In this document: positions 14,665 to 25,147 of the stretch, piece by piece
Layout of the letters: each line of letters begins with the position of its first letter
Numbering within the stretch: the first letter of the stretch is position 1
From: Parelaphostrongylus tenuis
Taxonomy: Eukaryota > Nematoda > Chromadorea > Rhabditida > Metastrongylidae
Assembly (NCBI GenBank): GCA_019055375.1
Contig: JAHQIW010000381.1
Span: forward strand, 248,001-312,000
Reading direction: 5' to 3'
DNA length: 64,000 bases
Position numbers and translations under genes: made by a program
The notes under the pieces: model-generated
The model's input: only the letters and a program-made list of their open reading frames with translations
Databases searched by the model: none
What the model was told of the DNA's origin: nothing

Positions 14665-14849
14665 TCTCCAATGACTAGCGGTGGTTCACCGATTTGTCAT
14701 GTCACTGCTGCCATCCACCTAGAAAAGTCTGGCACCAATCCGCAGACCCTCGGAAGGAGTGAACGCTTGGTGAGCATTTTGCGTAGGATCGAACCACCAA
14801 CCACGTGTGAGTCGCAGGGCACCTCTAACTATTGCGCCACACGCACCCA
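14665..14849 (-). mobile_element. tRNA-derived SINE copy, tail missing
   Basis: Minus orientation. The head ends TATTGCGCCACACGC with AGGATCGAACCACC (B-box-like), and the body includes CCTCGGAAGGAGTG and AGAAAAGTCTGGCACC. The TTTATCC tail is absent. Confidence 0.75.
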
Positions 14850-15044
14850 TATATTAAGTTACAGAGAAGAATAGACAGTCGAATAGAAATTCTAACCAGA
14901 TGCTTTCCAGTAGTAAGTCTACGAACGACTGGGATGCCTTGACGAGTGTTGGGACTCGACGAAATAGAAACGCTCGTCCTGTATGCCCTAAAAATCAGCC
15001 AATCTAACATTAATAGTAGAAAGCTTAAATATCCAACGATGTTG

Positions 15045-15135
15045 AGTGATGTTCAGAACTTCTGACATAGGCAGGAATTCAATGCCTGTTTCACTCATAT
15101 CTTAGGCGCGTGCTACCACAAGCATCGAGGCCTCC
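15045..15135 (-). repeat. tRNA-like module, degraded
   Basis: GGCGCGTGCTACCACAAGCA preceded by AGGAATTCAATGCCTG in minus orientation, with the upstream word GATGTTCAGAACTTCTGAC. Confidence 0.5.
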
Positions 15136-15149
15136 ACCCCGCTCATTTT

Positions 15150-15275
15150 CCGTATATGTGTACATGTATATATACATGTACATGTAAGGCACGTATGTGC
15201 ATATATGTAAGCATATACATAGATTTACATGTATATATGTATGTATATGTGTATATTGATGTATGTGTAGGCAAA
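15150..15275. repeat. ATG/TACATG-rich low-complexity repeat
   Basis: Alternating purine-pyrimidine AT-rich repeat built of TACATG, TATATG and related words, immediately upstream of a minus-strand SINE tail. Confidence 0.85.
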
Positions 15276-15319
15276 TACAAGTCAGCTCAACCCTTTCAGA
15301 ACCACGTATCCACTGATGG

Positions 15320-15660
15320 TCAAAGGATAAGGATAAAGCTCTCGGCGTTGGTCAACCCCTGAGAGATGTGTCATGCATTCTTCTTCAATTTTTAACTTTG
15401 TTTGAGGTGATTGAATGCATTTCTGACCTTTACAATGACTAGCAGTGGCCTCCCGCTGAACCGAGTCAGTAGTCTTACCATAATTTTTGAGCCACGCATA
15501 TCAGTAGTGTTGCTTATACCCCCAGAAAAGTCTGAGACCAGTCTGTTACCAATTTACCAACCCCGGAAGGATGGATGGCTTGGTGAGCCATGAGCGCGAG
15601 ATCGAACCACTGACTCTGTGTGCGACGCAGAGCACCTCTACTCCCTGCGCCACATGCGCT
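15320..15660 (-). mobile_element. tRNA-derived SINE copy, near full length
   Basis: Runs from the tail (AAAGGATAAGGATAAAGCTC) through the CAACCCCTGAGAGATGTG block to the tRNA-like head (GCGAGATCGAACCACTGACT, CTGCGCCACATGCGCT). A short insertion lies in the body near 15483-15500. Confidence 0.9.
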
Positions 15661-16102
15661 GTCACTCATGCTATACGCACATTTTCGTGGTTTTCTCGTT
15701 GACAACAGACTTTTCACTAGACTTTAAGTAATCGTTCGATAGCTAAAAAAATTGCAGTTCTGATGATATGCTTCACTTTCAGCAACACTTTACCAGTGAG
15801 TCGTAGGAACAAAGAGAGAATTGCATTTTTTCTTCAGAGTGCACAGTCAGATTTGCACTCGTATTTACAAGGTCTTTTCATAAAAGAAAAGTTTTCCACC
15901 AAAGTTATAGTAATTGTTCGATAGCTAAAGAAACAGGAATTCTGAATATAAACTTAGATTTTAGATTGAATGGCGAACGTAGGTTATTTTAATGCACTAA
16001 TATAAATGGTGAACAAAAACTGCGTTTCGCTTCCGGGGTGCTTCATGCTTTTCGTTATCGTTTATACCTCGCCTTACAATAGAGTTTCAATAATCGTTCG
16101 AT

Positions 16103-16405
16103 ATGCCTGGTAATTATTTTTTGAGCCACGCATGTCAGTGGTCTATTGAAGAGGGATGACTCATAGAGCCCGCTACACGTGTTTTGATCTTGCGATCTCC
16201 TCAGTCGGGCAGTTACCCTTTCTCGTCTTTTGCTAATCTCTGCGGGAGCTCCAGTCCCCACACTAAGAGTTAGCGACGACGAACGTTTTACACTCTATGT
16301 CCAGTGAAATTATCACCGAAGAGAGAGTGTTATACACTCGATTGTTCTTGGCTAGTATATTTAATACATCATATCACATATGGTATATGAGACCAGGCAT
16401 ATAGA
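16103..16405. mobile_element. Hairpin MITE family 1, mostly left arm
   Basis: Begins GCCTGGTAATTATTTTTTGA and GCCACGCATGTCAGTGG, continues CCCGCTACACGTGTTTTGAT and CAGTCGGGCAGTTACCCTTT. The right arm is lost apart from CCAGGCATATAGAAATTTGA. Confidence 0.78.
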
Positions 16406-17019
16406 AATTTGAGCTTGGGTCTTAAGAAAACACTCGAAACGAGAGAAAACGTTCGATAGTTCAAAAATTGTAGATTATGAAAACTAGTTCGTTTATTTTT
16501 TGAAGTTTGTTTAGTGCGCTGAGCAGGGGAATTGAGATCGCACTTCACGCGCTGAGTGAACAGCCCGTCTCTTGAACTTCGCAGCGGGTGCAATGGATAC
16601 TGTATGATGAATTTCGTACTCTTAAGGCAATATGATCATAATGATTTGTTACTGAAGGCCTTCTATAAAATTCTTTTCAGTAAAAAGAACGCCCACCTAT
16701 TCTAAAAAATTCCACTCTCTTATAAGGTCACATCAATACGAATATCAAATGCATACGAGTGTGTAAAGAAAATCTTAATCTATGGAAATATCACAAGAGA
16801 CCTCACATTACTACCCAAAAGGTTAGAAAACCCTAATGAAATACTACAAATTGCGCACCGGGGCTATGATTTGCACTGCGCGTGGCGACTACAACTGATG
16901 GTCCTGTAAGGGTTAACTGGGTTTTATGCCAATATGTGCTCTCGACTAAAACTCGTCAACGCTTGATTTCTAAAAGTTTCGATGAGTCAAAGAAAGAGTG
17001 GTAGTAGAGCTATGGCCAC

Positions 17020-17090
17020 GCTGGTTCGTAGCATGCGCACCCGGTATGAATGCTACGCGGGTTCGTAACCCCCTCGGGGTCGCAAGTTTA
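17020..17090 (+). repeat. tRNA-like module, degraded
   Basis: GGTTCGTAGCATGCGCACCC followed by GCGGGTTCGTAACCCCCTCG. Only the central and T-arm parts are recognisable. Confidence 0.45.
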
Positions 17091-17205
17091 GATACAATAT
17101 CCTAGTATACATATGTATATGCATACATATACATGCATATATGCACACACAAATGTGCATATGTGCACGCTCGCACATATATACATACGTACGCGTATAT
17201 GTACG

Positions 17206-17258
<53 letters not shown>

Positions 17259-17302
17259 GCAAAAATATTTATGTATAGATATGTATATATATATATGTAC
17301 AG
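17090..17302. repeat. (TA)n/TACATA-rich repeat
   Basis: Alternating ATAC/ATGT words with a central pure TA run, again abutting the tail of a minus-strand SINE (17307-17577). Spurious Tyr/Ile and Met/Cys frames arise from it. Confidence 0.9.
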
Positions 17303-17306
17303 GTAC

Positions 17307-17577
17307 ACTCAATCCCTGGGGGATGTACCATGCATTCGTCTTCAATTTTTAACTGTGTTTGAGGTGATAGAATGCATATCTGGCCTTTACAATGGATTTG
17401 CGGTGGCCTCCCGCTGAGAGTCAGTGCTGTTTACCCTCCCACACAAGTCTAAGACCAGTCTGATACCAATTTACCGACACCGGAGAGATGGATGGCTTGG
17501 TGAGCCATGAGCGCGAGATCGAACCACTGACTCTGTGCGCGACGCGGAGCACCTCTAACAACTGCGCCATATGCGCT
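17307..17577 (-). mobile_element. tRNA-derived SINE copy
   Basis: Minus orientation. Body words AATCCCTGGGGGATG and TTTGAGGTGATAGAATGCA, then the head GCGCGAGATCGAACCACTGA and ACTGCGCCATATGCGCT. The simple-repeat tail is replaced by a TA-rich repeat. Confidence 0.88.
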
Positions 17578-18347
17578 TTTTATCTACATGTATATATTCG
17601 TAATTTTATAACACGGCTACAAAGTTGTAAGTCGAAGGAATCTTGGACGATAGAAAAATTGATTTTGAGAGAAAAAAACCAGCTACCATCAAATCGTGTT
17701 GAAACAACTTCTTGGCTATTCGAGAGAAGCACCGCACTTTTCACAGGAAAATGTTCGACGCCCACCCCAGTGTTTCAGAAAGATTCTGGCATCTGAGGAA
17801 ATTACTTTTCCCTAAGGAAAACAACGATTTCAATCTAAAAGATGGGAAATATAGCATGATGCTTCACCTTAGTTCTGGAAAGAAAAACACGTATAAAAAG
17901 TACTGAAAATTTACTCCAAGATACACATGACCGACTAAATCTGAATGCAATGGTAACAGAGTTCCATTCATTCTCAATAAAAAAAAAAACTTCGGAAACC
18001 TCAATTTAGACAAAAAGACACAACAAAGATGAGAAGGAAGGAACACCGAAGAGCAGATAGCTTGGCAGCATCCACTTTAAATCCGCAAAAGGATTATTGA
18101 AGCGAATCTCAATAAAAAAAAAACTCCTATTAAAAAAAAAGGTTAGTGACTGCCTTGATCGCCGTAAGTCGTCTACATTTATACATATAAAGCACTGCAC
18201 AAATCACATTGAAAATCTTTCCATATAAAAGATTTAAAACACATTTGAAGAGAAATTAGTTTGGTTACAAAAATTATTACATAATGGCTCTGCCATTGGC
18301 GTCAAAATATCCAGACCCAAGTCCTTATAGACCAGACTGTGGATTTA

Positions 18348-21300
18348 TTATGGAAACTCCTTACTCGAAGCAGCAGGGTCTCTACTGCTGGTGGAATCTC
18401 TAGAGCTCCTTCCGGATTTAGCAGGGTTCAACATCGAATTTATACGAACTCCATGTCGCCCACCAAACGTTTCGTACTTTGGAGACCTTAAGAAGTAGGA
18501 TCAGGGCTTAGAAAAGAACCTCCTGTAGGTTACAGATCAGTGAGAATAGCTAAAAATATATGCTAAATTTCAACAGAGAAAGTAATATAGGAAAGAAATT
18601 TTTACGAGGGAGGTTGGTCGTGTGTTTCGAGCGCGCCGGCTGGATCACGAAAACCGTCCACTTCGTCGACTAACGCTTTTTCGAGGATTACACGAGACTC
18701 TTTATAACGTTGTGAATCCTCCATAGCAAATTCATACATCCAACCAATTTTCCTCTGAAACCTCAGAAACTATCATATGAAAATTAAAACAATTTCGATG
18801 CGATGGGCCAGCAGAACAAAAACATCCCTGAGGTTAGGCTAAAGGTACGTGTGGCGCAGTGGTTAAACGTGTACTGCGACACATAATCGATGATCATTGG
18901 TTCCATGCCCTGCTCAAAGTCCTCCAAGCCTTTCATGCCTCTGGGTTCTGCGACCTGCTCCCAGATTTGTCTGGGAGGAAAACAGTGTTGACTTAATACA
19001 TCGGTGGGAAACCGCAAGTCATTGTAAAGCCCGCTATGGATTCAGTCACCTCAAACGACGTTTGATGAAGGCTAGTGTAAGGCGTATCTCACAAATATTA
19101 ATCAACAGCGGAAGTCTTATTCTTCTTTTTATCCTCGATCTTAATATATTTTTTCCAAAATCGATTGTTGTTTCTGAGGAAGGTGAAGTCTCCGAAACGT
19201 CGGTCATCAATTTGGAGAAGATTTAGCCTGGAGATAAACGATAGAGAATAAAGCTCTTGGCGCTCATCAACCCTTAAGGGCTGCGCCATGTATTCGTCTT
19301 CATTAGGCGTTGGAGGTGACTGAACATATCTGGCTTTTACAATGACTCGAGACAGCATACCACAGTCTTAAGTCATTCTGATATCCTCCCAGACAAGTTT
19401 GTTAACAAATTATCGACCCCGGAGGGATAGAAGGTTTGGTGAGTCATGAGTCTGGGATCGAACCATCGACTAGCCGCGGGCGCATCGCATAGCACTTATA
19501 ATCACCGCGCCACAGCGCTGTAGCCTCTAGGAATGTTTTAAAGTAGGACGGTTCGTGAAATATCGTGAAAGACTTCGCAAAACATACATGACAAATTCTG
19601 CACATCACATCACGGACTATGTGTTTCCCAGTGGTCATATCGCGGTGGTGAGCCATCGAGTAGTCCAAATTCCAAACTCTATGGAACAACATGGCACGGC
19701 CCGACGAACCTGTGATGAATACGATTGCTTCATACGAGGGAAATATGTGAAAAGTTCCAGAACCGGATATGTTCTGATCTCGGCACGGAAGGAACTATTA
19801 GTGCTTTTTTCCTTCAATAAGCAGGTGTGAGGTTGTTAATGGTAGAGTTCGTTGAATATCAATCAGTACGATAAGATCATGTCTAACATTTCAGAGGTAT
19901 CGGTGTCTTTAAACCATTTTGTTGTTTTAAGTCTTCTCATTATTCGATGAAGTGAAACGGAACAGAGTTTTGCATAAGGAAAAAATGCCTTTTTTTCTTT
20001 ATTTCTTACTTTCTACCGTCCTCGAACCTTTTTTCTATCCCTAATCTATACAAGACTCTGTTCGGCTTGCCACTAATGACTAATTGGAAGACATAAAACA
20101 ATGAAATGGTTCTGAAAAAGGCGTTACTGACAGGCATTATTTTAGTGCACTGCATTTCATTTAATGAATTCCATTATTAATAACCTCGTATCTGCTTTCT
20201 AGAGAAGAATAACACTGAATTACTCAATCTATACCGAGGCTAATAGTCTGTCCTGGGACTTGCAATTTTGTTCTCTTATAAAAGTCTGAACATTCCTGCT
20301 TGTATTATACGAATAATTTGATCATAGCGATCTTTAGATTACAAAGAGTTACATGAACTCGAAATAAGACATCGTCATCGAAATGAAAAACAAAAAGAAA
20401 CAAAGCTTTAGACGCACACAGGATACCCCTATAGAAAGGACTGTTTGGTTTAGAGAATCCCTCGAGTAATGAACGACTTGGTGAGACTCACATAAGATAT
20501 TCGTCCACTATGCCTGAGCACTTGAGCAATGTGAAGATTCACCAATTGAATGAAATGAATGAAAAGAAAGTGACCCTCGAACGTGGAGTCTTCCCGGGAT
20601 AATCAAAGACCACTTCAAGATGGCAACAGATGTAGAGTACTTTTCCATTAACCGCACCATATTTCGACCTATTGAGAGACGTATTTTTTGGCTATTTCCA
20701 AAGATTGAGTGATTATTCGATAGCTTCAATCAAAAGAATTTGAATAGCGTATTATATTTCCAAAAAGGAATTATTATTGCGCTGTGATCGTAAAAATAAA
20801 ATCATGTTTCCCATTTGAGCACTTCTCGCTAAACAAAGCTTTTCCGTATACTTTTAATGAGAACTCAATAGCTTAAATCTCGACCATTCCAATGATCTAA
20901 ATATTTACTTTTTTAAGAGGACTTCTTATCGCGCTGTAACAATCGAAAGAAGACTGGATTTCGCAAATGTGGGAGCGAAAAAAGGGCGGTAGCTTAGTGA
21001 CAATGTTGCAAAATGTTATCCACATACGAACAAAACGGGGAAGGTTGGTGCCGATAACGTGTTGCGCGAAACTTATCCCTTTCAAAACCATGAGAGTCAT
21101 TTTCATACTCATCGCGCGGCATCAAATCTCGCTCAGCTACTGTAATGGCGGCGTCGCGTCTCGTGGGAGAGCAGGCAGACAGCCAGATACGCATGCTCAG
21201 ACATAGAAAGTCGCTCATCTGGTCGCTTGTCCGACTGCAGAGCTAGTGACGGCAGGTAGCACGCCCTCCTCCCCCCGTATGAGTGAGACGTGGATTCCGA

Positions 21301-23312
21301 ACCCGTCTAAGGTCAACTTTTTGCTCACAGTCAGATCTCTCAGGTGTATTTGTGAGAATTTGCACTTGAAATGGAAACGAAAAGGGCTCACCCTGAAATC
21401 GGCTCGAAAGCAATTCGCTACGGTTTGTCAGATAAGTTTTGCAGAATCGACAAACCACTACCCGTAAGCCTCCTGGAAACAGACGACGATTGATTTACAG
21501 CCAGGAATGGTATTGGGTTGGCAAAAAATTTCCTAAACTTTTTCGTTTGTGTTCATCATTCCTCATGCATTTGAGTTTTGCGTTTACAATCAATTCGGGC
21601 AGCTTACAGTTGTTATTTTGATATATAACATTTGTAAATTTGTCCTAACATGGATTTGTCTGAGAGCAAAAACGACTGTTGATACTACACAAGTATCGTT
21701 GCGTGCCAAAGCAGCACTTAAACCCAAACGGACCCGTGTAGCGTCAACAATCGTTTTTGCTCTCAGGACAATCCCATCTCAAAACAGATCTATAAGTCCT
21801 CATAGTCGACTGTTTTTCCAGATCTCGCTCAAAACAATATAATCTGACAATGCATTTTTCAAGCCATGCATGTGGCCTATCATGGACAAACTCATACAGC
21901 CCACTAAATACACCCGTCTCAGCCTTGGTAGCCTCGTCAGTTGCACGGTGCTTTTCCTTTGGGTCAATTCTTCTGGGGTGGAATTCCCCTAGACAAAAGA
22001 TCACTGGACATTGTAGTGATCAACAGTCGACGGCTCAAGGCTGGTGATTTGGACAAGAGACCTCAATAAAGGTTCAAACATACACTGCCAGATTACATTG
22101 TTTACAACGAGGCCTCAGGAAACAGTCTACTATGAAAGAATTATCAAAAATACCAGCTCCATCAGACACCTTTTTGTACACACCGCCCAAAACGGTAATA
22201 CTCCGATCATGATATAACAATTTTGAGCCGTTAAGGTTAACCGGTTGACTTCCGCGGACCCACGCTCGGCGTGTCCGTCAACATGAGAAAGACCCCGCCT
22301 GCTCTGCCGCGATTCACCAATCGCAGCTAAATTTTGGACTAATCTGCGTGCGGTTTTGCAAGGAAAAGTAGTAGTGTAATCGACGACTCATCAGGGCAGA
22401 GGAAGTGAGGTCTCTGTCACGTTGGCGGACACGCCCATCGTGGCTCCACGGAGGTCAACCGGGTAAGGACTTTTCTACTGAAGAGCCCAGGTAGGAAGAA
22501 ACAGGCGCCTGTCTAGCACTTAGGACATAGCGTCTCAAAACATGTAACATCATTATCAAATTCGTCAGCCTTGAGCACGACTGTTAATCAGTGCAGTGTC
22601 CGATAATCACATCACTGAGCATGCGGTAATATGTTATCTTTGCCGTGTGAGAGTGAATTTTCATTCACATAGTGTAACTTTTTCGTCGACGATTCCTTTA
22701 TCGATGACGGCAAGGGGTGTCCTCCCTCGCTAGAAATTCGCTCAGACAACAGGCACCGTGCAAGAGACGAGGCTGCAGGGCCGAAACACGTGCATTGCAC
22801 TGCGCAAGTGCTTATAAAAGACTTTGTGAAAGGCTCAAAAAATGTATCGGTGTTTTATATCTAAACAACTGCAAGAAGCTGTCTCTAAACGATAGTAAAA
22901 AGAGAAACTCAAATGCATGAAAGATAGTGAACAAAAGCGAAAAGTACTGCCCATTCAGTGATTTTTCACTTAAGTGGCAAGTGTAAAGACTACGTCTGCG
23001 CCTTCTCTATGTGGGAGGTTGGTTTCCCCCGAGAGGACTAGCCAAAAAACGAAGGGCACTGCCAAACCGACGAGGCTGACAGGGCCGAAACACGTGTACT
23101 GGGCTCTATAAGTTGGCCGTAATAGACCACATGCATGGCTCAAAAAATGATTGTCAGGCATGCTGAGATTTGAGCATAGTCTCAAGAAGAAAGACTCCAA
23201 ACGAGGAACGGAAAAGTCTGGGAGATTTTTTGCCAACCCAATAGTATCAAAAGTCTCAATTAGATGAATGAAAAGATTCGATACCATGATTCTCAATGAA
23301 GATCCGTCCCAT
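18348..23312 (-). CDS. YPEL5: YPEL5-like yippee zinc-binding protein, copy B
   Basis: Exons read on the minus strand: 23312-23285, 21472-21392, 19709-19588, 18754-18606 and 18486-18348 (28+81+122+149+139 nt, 172 residues). The core follows vertebrate YPEL5 from [11 protein letters not shown] onward, with the yippee zinc pattern CX2C-X52-CX2C (C17, C20, C73, C76), then the conserved [16 protein letters not shown] block. YPEL5 is known as a nuclear/centrosomal protein that associates with the CTLH (GID/MAEA) ubiquitin ligase. All junctions keep frame. If intron 4 is retained, translation stops two codons later and gives a 127-residue protein close to the usual 121. The spliced form adds a Ser/Arg-rich tail starting [14 protein letters not shown]. 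Intron 1 is almost entirely one 1.73-kb transposon. An AATAAA overlaps the stop codon. No disabling mutation seen. It is about 82% identical to copy A over the core (23 differences in 127). Confidence 0.9.
18846..19080 (+). mobile_element. tRNA-derived SINE copy, 3' truncated
   Basis: Head CGTGTGGCGCAGTGGTTAAA (A-box-like), diverged B-box, body words TGTCTGGGAGGAAAACAGTG and AGTCATTGTAAAGCCCGC. It ends before the tail. It lies in intron 3 of YPEL5 copy B. Confidence 0.8.
19231..19520 (-). mobile_element. tRNA-derived SINE copy
   Basis: Minus orientation. AATAAAGCTCTTGGCGCTCA tail side, body ACCCCGGAGGGATAGAAGG, head GATCGAACCATCGACTAG and CACCGCGCCACAGCGCT. It lies in intron 3 of YPEL5 copy B, close to exon 3. 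Confidence 0.85.
21850..22050. mobile_element. Hairpin MITE family 1, left arm, nested
   Basis: CAAGCCATGCATGTGGCCTA, CATACAGCCCACTAAATACA, GTCTCAGCCTTGGTAGCC. It is inside the 1.73-kb mariner-ended element in YPEL5-B intron 1. Confidence 0.68.
22195..22555. mobile_element. Inverted-repeat element split by a second inverted-repeat element
   Basis: Outer ends TTTTGAGCCGTTAAGG and GCGTCTCAAAACATGTAACA match an element at 55.2-55.5 kb. Inserted between is another with termini TTAACCGGTTGACTTCCGCG (22238) and GAGGTCAACCGGG (22465). It shows an order of insertion inside the mariner-ended element. Confidence 0.65.
22595..22845. mobile_element. Hairpin MITE family 1, diverged, nested
   Basis: GAGCATGCGGTAATATG at the left and GGGCCGAAACACGTGCATTG, GTGAAAGGCTCAAAAAATG at the right. 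It is inside the 1.73-kb mariner-ended element. Confidence 0.65.
23040..23165. mobile_element. Hairpin MITE family 1, right arm, nested
   Basis: GGGCCGAAACACGTGTACTG, GACCACATGCATGGCTCAAA, ATGATTGTCAGGCATG. It lies just inside the right end of the mariner-ended element. Confidence 0.7.
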
Positions 23313-23644
23313 ACTTCGTTGTAATCATTGAAGATCGTCGTAACCCGTCTGAAATGAGATCACTTCGGAATAAATTGATACACGGACTTTCACAACAATC
23401 TCGGTATTGCGTTAAATCGAGAAAAAAAGGAGAAATGTCTCACAAACTGCCGTTTTACTCAAAGCTTGCGCGAGGCTAAGAAATTCTAGAAGTGAGCAGA
23501 AGATCCAGCCACCTGAGAAGTCAAAGGTCATTCCAAACATCGAGCATAGACGGCTCCGAAGGCGAGGCGAAGTCGCTGATTCGTCATCGTCGTCGTCGCT
23601 GAGGATATACCTCTCGGGGAAGCCCCAAATAAGAGCGACAACCC

Positions 23645-23959
23645 GTGGGAACTGTGAAAGGAGCGTGGGATCACGAGAGAAACGAGAGAAGACAGCAAAG
23701 TCTCGTACTAGAAAAACCCTTTGAGACAGCTGCCCAATCAGCTGATAGCAGTGACCCCGCACGGCGTCGGCGGCGGCGACGGAAAACTCGGATAGCTAGC
23801 GTATCGCTGGACGAGTTGCCCGTAGACATGCGTGGGCCGGTGGCAGTCACGAGTTCCGGCGACGATGTTGACGATGATGATATTTGCCCGCCGAGCGCCG
23901 ATGTTGTGACTCGTCCTGAAATACTGCGGCTCTTTTCGAAATTCGATCAATTCTTTTGA
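23645..23959 (+). CDS. Unassigned open frame between the two YPEL5 genes
   Basis: I do not recognise this protein. The frame lies inside the 1.8-kb gap between the divergent YPEL5 starts. It encodes a run of arginines, then RIASVSLDELPVDMRGPVAV, an Asp-rich stretch, and ends LFSKFDQFF. Composition is less repeat-like than most open frames here and there is locally raised GC. A possible further exon lies just upstream (about 23,490-23,640), also ending in an Arg-rich run. It could be a terminal exon of a small gene, or chance coding potential of a GC-rich shared promoter. No start, acceptor or homologue decides it. Confidence 0.3.
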   Translation: MGTVKGAWDHERNERRQQSLVLEKPFETAAQSADSSDPARRRRRRRKTRIASVSLDELPVDMRGPVAVTSSGDDVDDDDICPPSADVVTRPEILRLFSKFDQFF

Positions 23960-24014
23960 ATTTGCAAGATTTTCCTTCCTTCTAATCATTTTGCTTTATT
24001 TTATTAGAGTTGGA

Positions 24015-24208
24015 ACGCGTGTGGCGCAGTGGATCTAGGTGCTCTGCGTCGCACACGAGGTCGATGGTTCGATCTCGCGCCCGTGGCTCACCAAGCTTTC
24101 CACCCCGCCGGGGTCGGTAAATTGGTGTCGGACTGGACGCTGAAGACGAATGCATGACGCATCCCTAAGGGACTGATCAACGCCGAGAGCTTTATCCTTT
24201 ATCCTTTG
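24015..24208 (+). mobile_element. tRNA-derived SINE copy with internal deletion
   Basis: Perfect head GCGTGTGGCGCAGTGG with GATGGTTCGATCTCGCGC (B-box), then GGGGTCGGTAAATTGGTG. It jumps directly to GACGAATGCATGACGCATCC and a TTTATCC tail. About 110 bp of the body is missing. Confidence 0.9.
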
Positions 24209-24259
24209 ACCGTTATCTTTGATTAGTGTCACGATGTAACCGGATATTCGACGGTGCTG

Positions 24260-24345
24260 AAACGTGCAAAATTTTTGGCTCAGCCGGGATTGAACCCGAG
24301 TCCTATCTCTGCCGGAATTCTTTCAGTTCACCTATGAAAGGAAAC
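24260..24345 (-). repeat. tRNA-like module, degraded
   Basis: GCTCAGCCGGGATTGAACCC in minus orientation, then CCTATCTCTGCCGGAATTC. It matches the T-arm half of the 43.3-kb module. Confidence 0.5.
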
Positions 24346-24532
24346 AGTAGAATTTTTTGAGAGAGAACTTGTATTGGAATTCAAGTTCAAATCAGAGTTA
24401 GAAATTCATTAGTGTGTTGTATCAGTGCGCTGTATTATCAGTATGCTATGATTAGTGCAATTTCTAGATTCCTCATAATTTTACTGGTTTTTCGCAGTGT
24501 CATGATGTTCCAAATATTTCTAAGAGAATTGA

Positions 24533-24640
24533 GTGGTAAGCAAAAATTCGACGTCAGACGGGAGTTGAACCCGCATTTAATCCATACGGCGGACGCGTGC
24601 TACCCCTACACCACAGAGGCCACCGCTATGATTAGTTATG
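24533..24640 (-). repeat. tRNA-like module
   Basis: GACGTCAGACGGGAGTTGAA, CCCGCATTTAATCCATAC, GCGTGCTACCCCTACACCAC in minus orientation, preceded by GTAAGCAAAAATTC. It lies in the gap between the two YPEL5 genes. Confidence 0.65.
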
Positions 24641-25147
24641 CTTTTTTATTAGTATTTTATTACTATGTGATCGACTAGAATTCTTCTTGGTGCGTATATG
24701 TGAGACGGCGATAAGAGAAAAACCATTCTCTCTCATTAAAGAGCTTTTCATAGGAGTGCTAGTAAACATTAGAAAGCTTAAATCTCTGGCTACAGACCCA
24801 TCTGACCAGTTTTTCTCTCCCTGTAAAGGCCATGTGGAGTAGGGGGGGGGCTGCTTCAGAGAGGCCTAGAGGGGAGATTTTTTAGGGAACCTTTTTATCT
24901 TCTATAAAAATTATGGATACAAATTGCTACTGACGAGAGTTTTGATTAGTGACCTGATGTCATTTATGCAGGTCGAGTGTCAGTTGTTTTCACTCTGCCA
25001 TTGTCATTTGATGGGTGATGAAAAGCGTCGTATTATTCGCTTCGCTTATCATTTTGTTTGATCTAATCATCTTTTGTCTTTGTCTTTTTCTCTGCAGTTT
25101 TCAGGGTTTCGTACTTGGACGGGTTTCGTTTTCGGTGCGCGCAAGAC

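Larger units (their letters stand above)
21511..23243. mobile_element. 1.73-kb mariner-ended element filling YPEL5-B intron 1
   Basis: Both ends carry the same roughly 33-bp inverted repeat beginning TTGGGTTGGCAAAAAA, flanked by TA (21511-21512 and 23242-23243), as for Tc1/mariner insertions. No transposase reading frame is visible inside. Instead the interior holds several other hairpin elements, so it is non-autonomous or has been filled by nested insertions. It accounts for almost all of the 1.8-kb intron 1 of YPEL5 copy B; without it about 80 bp would remain. Confidence 0.8.

Noticed and set aside
17053..17417. Tyr/Ile-rich and Met/Cys-rich open frames
   Set aside because: They translate the TA/TACATA repeat and then run into a SINE.
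19444..19692. Processed YPEL5 pseudogene
   Set aside because: The frame is exon 3 of the intact minus-strand YPEL5 gene; flanking splice sites and the other four exons were found in order.
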